Positions 34,487 to 48,000 of a stretch of DNA of 64,000 bases are shown one piece after another (the stretch's first letter is position 1; the number at the start of each line of letters is the position of its first letter). The DNA lies in the NCBI GenBank assembly GCA_945643635.1, contig CALZFC010000017.1, forward strand, positions 219,001 through 283,000. The letters are read 5' to 3'. Below the pieces are notes generated by a model. That model was not told the DNA's origin. It saw nothing but the letters and a program-made list of their open reading frames with translations, and did no database searches. Position numbers and translations under genes: made by a program. The stretch is from Allodiplogaster sudhausi. Its lineage: Eukaryota > Nematoda > Chromadorea > Rhabditida > Diplogasteridae.

Positions 34487-34586
34487 TTTCTGCTTGATTT
34501 GTCTTCCTCCAAGACGAGCTTCAGATCGGGTTCAGCTCAACAAGAAATTAATGTACGCTAGTCGGCAGTCTGAAGAAAGAAATGTA

Positions 34587-34999
34587 ATGTCACGTCTCGC
34601 CTCCCACAAAATCGGTGTAAATGATTAAAAAAATTGCATCTTTTACGCACGTACAAACAACGTTTATAATATAGGCGTAAAAGTGAAGCCACATCTTATT
34701 ACAACTCTTAAGCTAATCCACCAAAATTATCACGTCTGCTTGAATGTCGCCAAAGGTTCATAAATTAAATATAATATTGTTTTTTTTTAGGAAAAAATAC
34801 GGTTGGCGCTGGGTTTCTGCCGTCGTTCTTCTTCAATGCCAACGAACCTGCCAAGAAGGATGAGTTTTCGTCCCTTGCGACTCCTTTAAAACACCGCCGT
34901 GATATTGAGCTGTGCTGTGAAATGAAGGAGGGACGATGCAATGCCCGGAATGGATATGGGTTTGTCTTTTCAATAGTCAACTTACTACTTACGTCTTGA
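34587..34999 (+). CDS. Candidate small cysteine-containing protein
   Basis: A possible start exon 34587-34614 (MSRLASHKI, phase 1) joins in frame to 34791-34999, which follows a very strong acceptor (ten T residues then AG). The product would be 78 residues. Exon 2 contains LKHRRDIELCCEMKEGRC and a hydrophobic end FVFSIVNLLL. The KHRR site before the cysteine segment would suit prohormone cleavage. However, no signal peptide is present in this model, so the true first exon may be elsewhere. The opposite strand is also open. It lies divergently next to gene C. Identity unknown. Confidence 0.3.
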
Positions 35000-36200
35000 C
35001 AGAATCATTGGATTACGTTTACTTTTCACCTCTATGTGAATGGCAAAAAAGGTGTCTCTGAACACGTAGTAATGTGCGCCCATGGACGCTATTGCCGTTA
35101 TATAGCCTGCTGTGGCATCATATCGTATTTACATACAAATGCCCTGCGGTTTCCACAAATTCCAAACTATGTGCAAACAACATTTGATGAATGTAGGCGA
35201 GAATGAGCCTTATTCATATGCAAGTAAAGCAGGCGCCTCGCATTATAGAAAAGGCCTTATCTTTAATCCTTGAATGTTGACAACAAAAACAGCGAGAGCA
35301 GAGCAGGCGCCTTTATTTGCTCGCGTAATCTCACGCGAGAAATTGTCCGATGAGTCATAGATGCTAGACCAGACTAGATGAATGCCTCGCATTCACGTGT
35401 GTTGCAAAAAGAAAAGACAAAATCCGTTCATAGAAACGTGCGTGCATATGTAAGTTCTCTTCTATTCCCGCCTAGACTCTCTCAGACTACAGTAACCGCT
35501 ACACGTTTTCAAGACACTCACTTTGCTACTGTTTTTAGCTCGAAATTAAAGGAACCATGTACATACATACATGATTCTACCGCAGTTCATTTGTAAAAGC
35601 AAGACGCTGTTATTGTAGTTCAATTCACTGCTTTTTTGATGTAGAAGACGATCGGATTTTCAGAGGGTTATCATCCGGGAACCAGGCCAACAATAGGGAG
35701 GCAACCGCTCACTAAGAGCCAAGAAGGGAAGGGGAGACTGACTAGAAATCGCTTTTGAAAACATGATTGGAATGGGGTAGCACTTATTGTTAGCTAATCA
35801 AATGATTGAAAGGGCAACAGGGAAGGAAGCGTGAGGAATGTAACATTGCATTAACACATTAGGCGTCATTTTGAGTGCGAGCCCACATAAATATATTTCG
35901 CTTTGTTTCTGCTTACCATTAGAGAGCGTGTGAAAAAGGAGAGTGCCTCTCACCAACTGTGAAAAAAAAATCCTTTTTCCCCTCTGCTTTCCTTGGCATC
36001 AGAAGGAATCCTTTCTTCGCGCTCTCCGCACGAATATATGTAAATCTTCGAGATCGAATAAAATAGAGAAATCACAAACACTACTAAGCACTCTCTATTT
36101 TTGTCGAGTACTACTTGTGGTCTCTCTATCTTTATTCCACATCGGGCCGGAGCCAAATAGACGTCATTTATATTTGTATGAAGAGCGCGTTTTGCTTTTT
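35000..36200. other. Non-genic stretch
   Basis: AT-rich with no exon, repeat array or RNA gene that I can support. Confidence 0.4.
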
Positions 36201-36342
36201 GCATTACGGCTTTTTCAAAGCCTAATGAAAGTTAGGAATCCCTTGCTTCCCTGCCTTCCGGGGGGATCCCTTCTGTTCCCCCGGAAGGCAGGGAAGCAAG
36301 GGATTCCCCGCTTTCATTAAGCTTTGAAAAAGCCGTTATGCA
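36201..36342. repeat. 142-bp palindrome with a long GC-rich stem
   Basis: GAATCCCTTGCTTCCCTGCC (36,237 onward) is followed after a short loop by GGCAGGGAAGCAAGGGATTC. The flanks also pair (GGCTTTTTCAAAGC with GCTTTGAAAAAGCC, and TAATGAAAG with CTTTCATTA). The inner arms are perfect over about 30 bases. This is a hairpin-forming MITE or foldback unit; a structured transcript is possible but not shown. Confidence 0.75.
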
Positions 36343-38813
36343 AATTTGTCTTACGCAAATTTATTCAAATTACGTCACTTTGGTACTAAGGGCCTGAGAA
36401 GTACCCGTAAGGGTTCGAAAATTGGAACCCTGACTAGGTGTTTGGAATGGAATGGAATTTATATAGGGTCTCTAAGCGCTACGAGCTGTCCTGAAGGCTC
36501 AGACCTCGTTTAAGTCAATGTAACGCATCTTATGGCGTTTCACGACGAAAGCTAGAACATAGGAGTGGTCTCTATATCTCGGCCCACAGGTGATGTAGAG
36601 ACCCAACTTATAGTTCATTAGGCTAAACTTGACGCCCCATAGCTTAGAGCTATAAAAACACCTTTGGAACAACGGAGCCAAAAGTTACGGTATCCGTGGG
36701 GAATGGCTTATAAGAAGAACTAGTCTACAAAATGCCTAGGCCAAAATCCAAATAGCTTTTGTTGCTCGTTGCGCAAAGTTGAGCGGGGCCATATTTTGCG
36801 GGCTTGTAATTTAGCACCAAATTGAAAAAAAACGTTCAACCTTTCTGCAAGTAGGTTATAGACAGATGTGAATTGAGCCACGTTCATTAAAATGCATGTT
36901 ATTCAGTCAACAGCTCCTTTATGAAGTGTATATTTTTTCTATGTTCAGAGATTTGTGGAGTTAAGTGTCGTGGAGAAGACCTTTTCTCTTCAACATGTCA
37001 AAGGAGAAAAAAAGCAACAGCAATTCAAGCATGGAATTATAGCCAATCAGACTAAATTCTTCAACTTTCACGTTCTCATTCGAAATATATGTGTTGCGAG
37101 CATAATTAACGCTTTAATTCATACTAATCTCAAAAACTTGTTTTTTTTAAAGCTTCAGACAATTTGAAATTGCGAGGTGACGACTTTATTTCTAGTTGTT
37201 GACAAATTTTTACACGATTAAGAAGCACGAAACTCTACCGTAGTTTATACGAACTTTCCTGACCATTGTGTTTGTGTGTGTCTCTAAATTACATGTTCTC
37301 TCGCCTTTGCGTCAGGCAAAAAAAAGGCTTGCTCGGATTGATGGGTTTTATTTTAAAGCAGAAAGCAGCGTGAATCGGGTTTTCTTTGTCGAAGGCCAAC
37401 AACGTCTAGGTGGACGACAAGCGACGACGATGAATAGCGAGTGTCGCAGTACTAGGAGGACAATGAGCATGTCCATGGGAATATCAAAAGTTTAATGATT
37501 GTTCTGCTGCTGGAATGCCATTTGTTTACACGTTTCCATTTCCAACGATCACACGCACCATCGACACTCTGTGTAGTTAACCTGGGAATAGTCTATATCT
37601 AATGACCTAGGAGAAGCCGCGTTCTTTATTCATTTATTTATTTATTTCTTTAAACATATATTTAAATTTGTTTAAGTTATTTTTACGCCTATCGCTCGAA
37701 CATGCTGCTTCGAGATTTAATTTTCGATCATGAAGATTTTACCAGTTTTACATTAATAATTATTACTTTACCTGTCTAGTTAGGCAATTTTTAATAAGTG
37801 TCAACTCTAGACTAGACTATAGTCTCCATTTCTCTTGCAACAACAAAAAAAATGTATTTATAATCTTTCAAAAAGCGAAATACGCTGCTCTATCGGCTGG
37901 TATTATATGTGACAGCCTTTCCTATGTCACCGGATTAATGTCTACTATTTTCATGCTTATAAATCCACTCACATCGTGACGTTGCGATATTTTGCAACAT
38001 TCTCGCCAAAAGGATTTCCCAGAACCTTCGAAAAGATTCAAATTGTTAACTTTCACGGCTCAAATACGAACATGTTACGTAGATATCTGGTGGTACCGCG
38101 AAATACTCAAAGATCTAGACAACCACCGATGCCGGCTAACAGAAATGACGAGAAGGATTATTTAATGACTATGTTAGCATGATGCATGTTTAGACATATG
38201 AATGTATGCAGCTAGAATGATCCTTCATGCTCAACCGTGTTCTCAAGCGTCATTTAAATGCCATGTAAATAATGTATGTACATACAAACACCGATCACAG
38301 CATAGTCTCATGCAAGGTTTGCTGCTACGAATATCTGAGTGTCTCTGACATATTCTCCGATGCCGAGTGGGATATGACAGACGAATGAGTGTTCTTAAAA
38401 ATCATTATGAAAATTTTATAACAATGGAAAACGACGGTCTTGATGCAACTCTACAGTAAACCGCCTCGAGTACTCAGGAGGAGGTGTGGTCTATAGCAAA
38501 GTCAACAGTCTCGCATCAAGTATGCGTTTGATTATACTACATTTGATATTCTGGATTTTCTATCTTATCTAAGTAGACATCTAAAAGAAAGACGAGATTG
38601 GAGTAAGTAGAGCAATCAAACTTGAACGGCCGTAAACTCGTCAGCGACGCAAAGCGTTTATTTGTACGAATGGTTAGAAGTGTCTCATGGGCAGGGCGAA
38701 AAGAAAGTAGGAGAGGTATGGCTTCTACTTGGCAATCTGATGTGGTTCTGGATGGGGAAGAAGTATGAATGCCACCAACACATACTACACACATGCTAAC
38801 ATTTTGCCATTGC
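36343..38813. other. Spacer stretch without a firm gene
   Basis: Mostly AT-rich. A minus-strand frame at about 37,350-37,476 starts MDMLIVLLVLRHSLFIVVA, which looks like a signal peptide and loosely resembles the first exon of gene C, but no second exon was found. Other open frames (37976-38182, 38537-38962) have no splice support. Confidence 0.3.
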
Positions 38814-38956
38814 AGCTGAATTCGATTCAGGACGGCGCTGATAAGATGACTCTTCGTGCTGACGAAGCTCTTGGAAATTGCACGCGTCTTGCCCAGAATA
38901 ACAACAACCAGAGGCGCAGGAACATTTCTGAACTTTCGAAAATGTCCACTCGATAA
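38814..38956 (+). CDS. Possible coiled-coil exon fragment
   Basis: After a good acceptor (TTTTGCCATTGCAG) the frame reads LNSIQDGADKMTLRADEALG, then NCTRLAQNNNN, and stops. The heptad-like spacing and QN run faintly recall a SNARE motif of the SNAP-25 type. There is no partner exon, and the end merges into the dispersed repeat also seen near 2,740. It is either a gene fragment or chance. Confidence 0.2.
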
Positions 38957-41284
38957 ACACATGTCGACTTGGTTCGAAATTTTGATTCAGACACTCGAGA
39001 TTTTCCATAATCAAGACTTAAAAGTGTCAAGGCTGCTAAATTGCGCGCCGCGAAATTATATCTTTATTGGATATAAAGTTGTGCAGTGTAATTAAATGCA
39101 AAGTGAACCTGGTGAGTTTCACAAACTGGAACTTCCATGTTCACTGCTGCGGAACTTCATGAAATCGTTTTCTTTACTTCGTTTTTGTTTCGATAGATGT
39201 GTTTCTTGTTTGTGACTTTTAATCTTCACTGTACTTTATGCTTTCCAGAGCTTCCTCTGGAGCTTCAAGCGAGTACAAAGTGCGATGTACAAGCTTATCA
39301 GATTAGCTCACATGGCTCACATTTTTTGCACAGCGTTTTGTTCCCAATAGTTTGATGGGGGGATGCTGATGTTATGTACGTACTTAAAGAATTTTTTGTT
39401 TGTTTTAAGTTTACAGCCAATTCATATATGACAGATTGAACCGATGGTGCTGCTCGTATAGCTGTGTTTTGTGTTGCAGAATGTCTTATTGTTATTGATT
39501 GTGCTACGGAATGAAAGGGTTTTTAGAATCAATTAGAAAGAATGTCGATGACGTCATTCGCATTTGTTGTATGAAAATGGAATGGCGTAGTTTACGCTGT
39601 TCCACATAACCGATTCTCAAAGACTGGTCATTAAAAACGTCGGTATCGCGGAAGGTTCAAGACATTAATGAATATGGTCGAGGGTTCAATGATGGTAGGG
39701 GGATTTAGACGATTCTGTGGAATCTGGGAAACTGAAAAAGTGGCCGCGCAGCCATTATTCCTTATCCTGGAGAGCTCATCAAAGATTAGATGAGCAGAAA
39801 ATTCTTTTTACATCATCTCATATATCATTTCGCATCCAGAGATCATATTTTCTTTCTTAAGAAACAAAGAACTCGAAGAAATTGTTTTGGCTTTTTTTGC
39901 TTAGGCATTTTTTTTAGTCAGTCTGGAAAAACACTGTCTGTCATTCTGTCAAAGTTTTTATCCGCATTTTCAAGGCATTAATGAATAGTCGAGGGATACC
40001 AGGATGGGAGGGATTTCGACAAAGATTCTTCGCATTCTGGAATCTGACGCAGTTGGCCGCAGACTTGGCTGTTGTTATCCAGGCGAGCCCACCGATTATA
40101 CGTAACGTCGTTGACGAACGAGAAAGATGATTCTTTGTCCCATTTATTTGCAGGAATCAATCATATTTACTTGATTTCATTTTCTGAAAGGAAAAGCTCT
40201 CAAATTCAACTACAAATGATAAACAAAAAAAACATGTGACTTAAAAAATCAAGTGTTTACATTTCATTTATATATTACTCATGCAGCAAAAACTTCCTAT
40301 GTGCTATGATGTTTTTTTTCTCTTTACAGTCTATTTGGCAAGGGAATATATACAACAGAACTCTGAAGCGTAAGTTTGTTTATATGTATGTATGTATGTA
40401 TGTATAAACACACGTTTTTTTTTTCTTCTTTAACTGCTCGACCAATTCTGATGCCATTTTTGATGTGTATAACGTAACGATGATTGTCTGTTGCTCGATT
40501 TCATCTCACCAGATAAGGTTGTTTGTTAGCTAGAAATGTAAGATGTTTGTTTTATTGAAATATGTTTATAATACCACGGTCACGATTTCAACAAACATTT
40601 AACTTACATGATTAAGTGTATACATATGTATTTAGGAAAGATCACAATGTAAAATCTGCGATATTTATCATCTGGAATGGAAATCATGCGAATACAAATG
40701 ACATTAACATTTTGGTGGTTACTATGAATCCGGGCTCTGGATCGACGCAAAGGAATTGAGCCGCTTCAAAGTCTTCAAGATTTTGAAAATATTCCTTCAA
40801 GAAACAGGTGAATCGTCATAAATCGGAAGAAATAAGCGCGAATAATTTATATATTATTTAGTTTACTAACAGAGTTCTCAGGTGAGAGTGGTTTCATGTT
40901 AAGAATTGTAAATCCCACGTTTAACGGCAAGGAGCACAGAATTATTGCATATACAATGGCTATTGCTCTGCGGGAGAGCTTCAATCGAGAACCAGGCAGT
41001 TGAAGATGCTCAATCAGGCAGGTTTCCAAATGCTTTGAAAGTTAATATTTGTTTTCATTTTATTGATTTATTATTTTTTTTAGAATGCGCATTGCATTAA
41101 ATCAGAACTTTAGCCAATCAAAAGTGTTTCGCCTTGCTTACTTGATGTCGGTAGACAAGCGTCTTTGGCATTGTGCGCACACTTCGCGCCGGCCTTTTGC
41201 CCGAAAACATCCGACGAGTACACCGGCGAGCACTTCTGATGCTTATTATACAGGTATAATTTATCCTTTTCTTTTCCTTCATTG
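38957..41284. other. Spacer stretch next to the right arm
   Basis: AT-rich with a GTAT tetranucleotide run at about 40,383-40,405. Short frames with plausible splice sites occur at about 40,735-40,808 (WIDAKELSRFKVFKILKIF), 40,872-40,999 (LRIVNPTFNGKEHRIIAY) and 41,085-41,250. They could be exons of a gene leading into 41318-41509, but phases could not all be reconciled and I do not call a gene. Confidence 0.3.
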
Positions 41285-41317
41285 ATTATTAGAATACTTA
41301 ATACAATACAAGCAGGT

Positions 41318-41509
41318 TCATCGAAAATTTAAAGCTGCTACCAGATTTGATGAACATTTTCTCCAAGTTCTTGTGGTCGACGTACTTCGGGCTGGAAAGA
41401 GGATGTTCGATGTGGTCAGTCGTATCATCGGCGATCATTTTCTTGTGCAATACGTGGCATGCACGAGTGGGCTAAATGAAGACCGAAAATCTCCTGCTGA
41501 AAAGTAAAA
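41318..41509 (+). CDS. Possible exon at the inner edge of the right arm
   Basis: After an ACAAGCAG acceptor the frame reads VHRKFKAATRFDEHFLQVLV and continues with a SRIIGDHFLVQYVACTSG segment to a stop after SPAEK. The left-arm copy differs at two or three residues and in its last residues because of a 6-base difference. Possible upstream exons lie only on this side (about 40.7-41.25 kb), so this may be the original locus. Family uncertain; a distant MBT-repeat resemblance is weak. Confidence 0.3.
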
Positions 41510-42555
41510 AAAAAAAATTAAATGCTCTTCGACTTCGAAAAAGAGCCAAACATTTAGAGCTTGCACATACATAAAATATGAGCGTCCATAGACTATAGAC
41601 ATATGCAGACATTCACTGAAACGATGGAACATTCACATACTACGAAGTGAGGCGTTCGTGCACCGACAATTTTACAAGATTTTCTAGTTTTTTTTCGAAT
41701 ATTTTGCTGATATTTTGTAAAGTTTTTGAGCTCATTCGATATGCAGAAAATTACAGTGGACACAAAAAGTCCATGAATTCTGAAAACAAAGCATTTAGAG
41801 GGCTTAAGTTCGCCCGGCCTCTTTGGCACGCGGCCGCTTTCGCCGCAATAGCATAGACCCCTGGCCGCTGAGAGGTACTGTATTAAGCCCTCTAAATGCT
41901 TTGTTTTCAGAATTCATTGACTTTTTGTGTTCACTGTAATTTTCTGCATATCGAATGAGCTCAAAAACTTTACAAAATATCAGCAAAATATTCGAAAAAA
42001 AAACTAGATGTATGTATATACATACATTTGTATGCATATGTAGTATATGGATTTATTTTGGAGATTTCTATGTAAAACCATGTCTACACATACGTGTCTG
42101 AATTGCGAATGTGAATGTCAGATCAGAATTGGAGAGATCTCGCATTAATTTTTTTCGCATTCAATGAATTCGAGAATGATTTTCGGGTAAACACTCTCAG
42201 TTTGAATACGATCATCCCATTTTTCGAAGTTCAGGCATTAAAGTTAAGATTCTCTGATGAAAGCCGCCCACATTGTATTCATCGGCGCCTATGCGACAGC
42301 CAGAAAGCAAAACATAGAACAAAAATTAGAGTTGTAGATTTTCGTATTCTTGCCAAATAGTAGGATTACAAATAAAGTGTAAAAGAATGAAAACTAGAGA
42401 TTTGTTCATGTCTCAAAAAACGTCGCGGCGTTGTTTTTCTCGATTAAAGTAAGCTATCTGAATTGACTTTCGAAAAATGGGCTTATCTTTACTTCAAAAT
42501 ATGTATAACGATTAAGGATAAAGTTCGAAGATGAAAGGAGCTTACAATTTGGCAA

Positions 42556-43207
42556 CAATTTGCCTCGGATGGTATAAATATTGCCGGTGAAAGCAGGAGG
42601 TCGACATTGCTGAAGAGTATTGCTGAATGATTTTTTCTATTTGGTTTTCTATTTTTCATATGTTGCAAGTTTTCGCATAATACGTTGTTGCCGATATGGA
42701 AAGGTGGGTTCGTTAATATTGCCAAGGTATTTAGGTACAGTATCTAAAACCTAAACAATTTCGAATCATAATAATCTAATTTATTTCACTATTATTTACA
42801 TTCGCTGTCTGCTTTGGTGGCACTCTCCTGATTTGCCTCGGATGGTATAAATATTGCCGGTGAAAGCAGGAGGTCGACATTGCTGAAGAGTATTGCTGAA
42901 TGATTTTTCTATTTGGTTTTCTATTTTTCATATGTTGCAAGTTTTCGCATAATACGTTGTTGCCGATATGGAAAGGTGGGTTCGTTAATATTGCCAAGGT
43001 ATTTAGGTACAGTATCTAAAACCTAAACAATTTCGAATCATAATAATCTAATTTATTTCACTATTATTTACATTCGCTGTCTGCTTTGGTGGCACTCTCC
43101 TGATTTGCCTCGGATGGTATAAATATTGCCGGTGAAAGCAGGAGGTCGACATTGCTGAAGAGTATTGCTGAATGATTTTTCTATTTGGTTTTCTATTTTT
43201 CATATGT
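42556..43207. repeat. 272-bp tandem repeat, two full copies and a partial third (right arm)
   Basis: Same unit as at 21911-22454, inverted. The marker CCACCTTTCCATATC occurs 272 bases apart. A third copy is cut off at CATATG near 43,207, where it joins directly to sequence from the intron of the peptide gene. Confidence 0.85.
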
Positions 43208-43367
43208 GTTTATACTACATTTAAAGATGCACGAAATTAAAACGTAGTCTGTTGAACTTTTTTTATTTCTGACTTTGTCGTTTTCTTGTCTCACTAACAA
43301 TGAAATCACAATTGTGTAAGGAAAATTGGCACGAATTCAAAATTGACGTTTTTTTTTCTCCTTTAAG

Positions 43368-43537
43368 GCATTTCATCGACGCCGGAAGCAACGACGTTGT
43401 CGTCAAAGCAGCTCTTTCTCCACCAGAAGCATCATAGCGGTCGTCAGCTTTCTGCATCGCTTTCGACATTTTGCATCCTACATCCAAATCTCTGTCGAGG
43501 AGCCGCTGCCAGGCATCGAGGAGAGCAGAAGAAGTGA
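43368..43537 (+). pseudogene. Exon 2 of gene A without its signal-peptide exon (right arm)
   Basis: This is the inverted copy of 20802-20971, with the acceptor, the frame, the FCILHP core and the stop kept. One three-base change turns HPHLC into HPNLC. The first exon, which encodes the signal peptide in the left arm, is absent because that segment is missing from this arm. Without another 5' exon it cannot make the secreted protein, so I call it a pseudogene. Confidence 0.65.
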
Positions 43538-45010
43538 TTAGTGTTGGCAGCTGAAAATGACGAATAGAAAAGACGAATAGTGGACAGATGAACGTTGTAG
43601 ATATCGATAGATCACACTTGAAACCATAATATCGGCCTTGCTCTACGGTAGATATTTAGTGTGATGGCTGTTTTGTCTATGTCTGCGAGTGATAATAGAT
43701 ACTAGATAATATAGGATTCGACTTTAGCCTGACCCGAAGGGAATAATGGCGAAGCTCCATGTCGTCATGTGCTTTTATCAGATCTCTAAGACTTGTTTTT
43801 CTTTTTATTTTTTTTATTTTATTTTATTTTATTTTTTTACATTAGTTTTGCGCAGGCACACATAAGATTATGGCATAGAAGAAGTATTAAATGTTGTTTT
43901 GATGAAAGGCTCCTAAATTTATTTATGTCCTCGTCATCCTTCAAGAAAACTTATTCTCCCCCCTTTTCCGCCTCAGATTCTATGTATGTATGTATGTACA
44001 TAGGTTCTCCCACAATCTAGTAAACAAAGGTACAGACGAGGATTTTGGCATTATTGCAAATCCTTTTTTTTTTTGCAATAACATGCGAAGTCATCCAAAA
44101 GTTATCTTCTATTATCCGTCACTTATTGTATGTTTGTGTGAAGATCGACGAAACACCGTTTGCGTGCTGCAAAGTTGGAGGCTCATTGTCAGTAATCTGG
44201 ACAGTCCTGCCAAATACTCAAAGAGGCTGTCAAGGGACATTATTAATCAACCGTAATTCTTAAGAAAAGAGCATTCAATGAGTTAAACGCAAACAGCAAA
44301 GTACGGTGGATTTTAAGCTCCATTGACAGCCTCGTCGTCGGTCCGGATATCGAGGTTGGACTTCACTTTACAAGAGACAGGACGGGGAAGAGAGAAGAAT
44401 AGAAGAGAGGAGAAGGAGCAGGAGGGGGTGGCAGGGTTAGGAAAAAAGGACATTTTGTTATCCTCTCGAAGTGATGATATTTTGATACGCAACAAGGGGA
44501 TGATTTTGTAAATTACGTACGCACCTTCAATTTTGTCATCAGCAACTTTATCCAAAATAATTAGAATACATTCTACAATTCTAACAGGTGATTCGAAAAT
44601 TACTTAAAACTATTACTGAACGATTCCAAAAAAAATTCAATCGAAGAAAAGGAAGGAACATTCGAGCTATTGAAAAAAGGAAGAACATTCAAAAAATGGG
44701 GTTCTTTATATCATGCGTAACACTACCTTACAATTAGTTCAAAACGAATAATGAAACATTTTGTTGACTGAAACGACATAGGCGTTAAAATCATCATTAC
44801 TTCTACAAAAAAAAGGTTTTTTTTTTAAATCAAACGATAGTTGCTCAAGCTAGGCTAATTACCTTAAAGGAGCCGTTCTAAATTCAAGATTGAATCTGTT
44901 CACTTGACCAGGCAGAGCAAAGGAGAGTGGGAATGTGTGAAATTTAGAGTGCCGTCAAATATTCATAAAATTCGGGTAAGGTAAAAAAAAAATGTTGCTG
45001 TCGGTTGCGT

Positions 45011-48000
45011 TTATGCTTGGTCAATTACCGTTGACGTGGCCATTGTCACTTCTTGCGGGCCCACCAGATACTTCTTGGATATTCCAAGAATGGCGTTTCT
45101 GCAACAAACAGGGATTAGTGAGGAGGCATTTGAGAGAGAAAATCTCTTACTTTTTCGCTTTAATATTTTGCAATTAAAAAGTATATTGAACAAGACAGCA
45201 ACTTCAAACACATTTGTGGTACAACAAGGATATATTGAATGACCACTCGATACTATAGCATCCTCAAGACAATGACTTTCAAAGCCACTCGAGACTTGAA
45301 AAAAATCAAATTTAGGACGAATTGAATTGACCTCTCGAGACAATCTTCATTATGTGCATGTACCTACATAAGTATTTATGTATAAATACATATGACGCGT
45401 TTTGCGAGAGAATCAAAATGAATCAAAGAGGCCGCGGACATAGCCAAAATCGACCAGCTTAGATTTTGTTCTAAAGTTCCTTATAGGTACTTTCTGATAC
45501 GAGGAATCTATTGGAAGTGGTATAAGGATCGGAAAATGTCGTTTTCGTTAGCTATGAAGGCTTGAAATATGGGGCTCGCCTCGCACTGGGGCGAGTTGGA
45601 TGCACGTCTGAGGTCATTGCTACGCACTTTGTTGAGATATTGAAATGAAAATTAGCAATATAATAGCCAAGACATTGCTCTAAACCAAGGAAAAAGAAAA
45701 ACTTGAAAATGTTCGATTTTCCATCTTTTATAGTCTTTTAAGTTTGAAGGAGCGCAGACAAAGTGTTTCTCATTTTACCAGAACCAAACGTACACAGATG
45801 TATAGAGCATGAAAAGAGCTTTCGAATGGACTATTGGGTTTGGGAAACTTAGGATGCGCTGAAGTTTCCTAATCGATTATCCCGGCGCGCTAGTAGAAAA
45901 CAGTACTTCATACTCATTTTCGCATGTCCATACAGACACCAAAAGAAAGAGCGCGAAATTTACTATAAGCTGAACCCATTCCAAAGAATTTTCAACTTCA
46001 CAATATTTTGTTATAAGCTTTAAAAGTAGGGCCGGTAGTGCTAGTTACATTGCGCCCAATAATCCATTTTCTTAGTTTATTCGAATTAGAATATTCCAAT
46101 TATTTTTTAAGCACCTATCCTTGAAGAATTATTAAATGCAGATGTCATAACCTTTTGATCTTTAACAAAACATCGTAGATTCGGAATTTTATTGAAAGTG
46201 GTTCAAATTATAGAAAATTTAACGCTCTTTCTTGCAGTGTATGCTTTGACATACCAAAATGATTCTGAAGAGTTCTTCTATGGCGCGGACGAGCAGATTT
46301 GTACTGCCGCAAGGTGATAATCGACTAGGAAACATCAGCGCATCCTAAGTTTCCCCAACCCAATAGTCCATTCGAAAGCTCTTTTCATGCTCTATACATC
46401 TGTATAGGTTTGATTCTGGTAAAATGAGAAACACGTTGTCTGAGCTCCCTCAAACTTTTCATTATATAAAACAATCAACGTTGTACATTTTCGGATTTTT
46501 CTTTTTTCGTTGTTTAGAGTAATATCATGGCTATTATATTGCAAATTTTCATTGCTATATCTCAACAAAGTGCGTCTCAATGACCGCAGACGTGCATCCA
46601 ACTCGCCTCCTAGCGCGGCGAGCCTATAATTCAAGCCCTCATAGCAAATGAACAAGACATTTTCCAACTCAGAGACCAGTTCCAATCGATTTCTCGTATC
46701 AGAAAGTACCTATAACGAACTTTTGAACAAAATCCAAGCTGGTTCTATTTTGGCTATGTCCGCGGCCTTTTTGATTCTCTCGCAAATCGCGTCATATGTA
46801 CGTACATACATACATACATACCTGTAGTCCTTGACGACGATGAGGACGACGCCGCCATCAAAGCATGGAAAGATGTGAAAGAAGACGGAGATGCCGCCGG
46901 GCGGAATGTCGACGGTGATGCCGAGGGGAGGAAAGAGGACGGCGAATGCCTCGGGCGCGTAGATGCACACGACGGGCGCCACCATCTGTGTATTTATGTC
47001 GAAGTAGAAACATGGCAAAAGGTTTGTCAGCTCCCGGATTCAAACCCGGGACAAATATATGTGTACATGGCTTATAGAAAAGTTCACTTTTTCTGTACTT
47101 TCTCAAACTGAAAAAGTTGATTTCTCCTCCGAATGGCCAACCTGGAGGACGAGTGCGAGAAAGAGCTGCATCTGAACGTTAGCCATTTTCTCGGAGTGAT
47201 GATCAGCGCGCACCTTGTGAATGAAAAAAGCGTCAAAAATTAATCCAGAAAAAAGTATTATTTTTGATTTGATTATAATTCCTTTCCTTCCTCGGCTCCT
47301 TTACAACTCCTTATTTATTTATTTATTTTGCCTTTTTTGACTCCATGTTTCGGCTGCTTTATTACTTCTCATTTTTCGGTTCCTTTAAACCTGTCGTATC
47401 GCTTTGATGATAAAGTGCGAGAAGAAGAAGACGGCGAAGAGTTGCGTTCCCGTCTGCGACATCAGCCACGTCGATGCAACCTTTCTGATCGTCTCATAAC
47501 GTGTCGCCTCAAATTAATTTAGTAATTAATTATTTAATTAATTTTGTTGAACAATTATTATTAATTTAATTTTCTTCAAGGTTTCCTCTCAATTTTAAGG
47601 ATGCCAAACAATCCCTTAAAATATGTACGTTCGGCTGTTCAGAAATTAGCAGAGTTTCTTTCCACTTTTTATAAAAGGATAATTCTCTAACGAGAGAAGT
47701 GATAACTGACCGAGTTGTACACATAGTTCGTCTCGTTGTACCACGGATAGTATGGTTCGATGACGAATTTCTTCATGTTGTCATGCTCCTCCGCCGATGG
47801 CAGAAAGCCAAAATTGATGAAGAAGCAAGAGGTGCACCACGTGACGACGTAGAAGATGGCGAAGACCATAAAGGTCGTGCGACGTTCGAGGTAGCTACGC
47901 AGGTTTGGTCTACGAATGGAAAGTTGACCGGTATGATCATCATTGAATAGTTTGATCTTTGGTTTTTGTTCAAAAAACATCTTGATCTTTGGTCTTTAAA

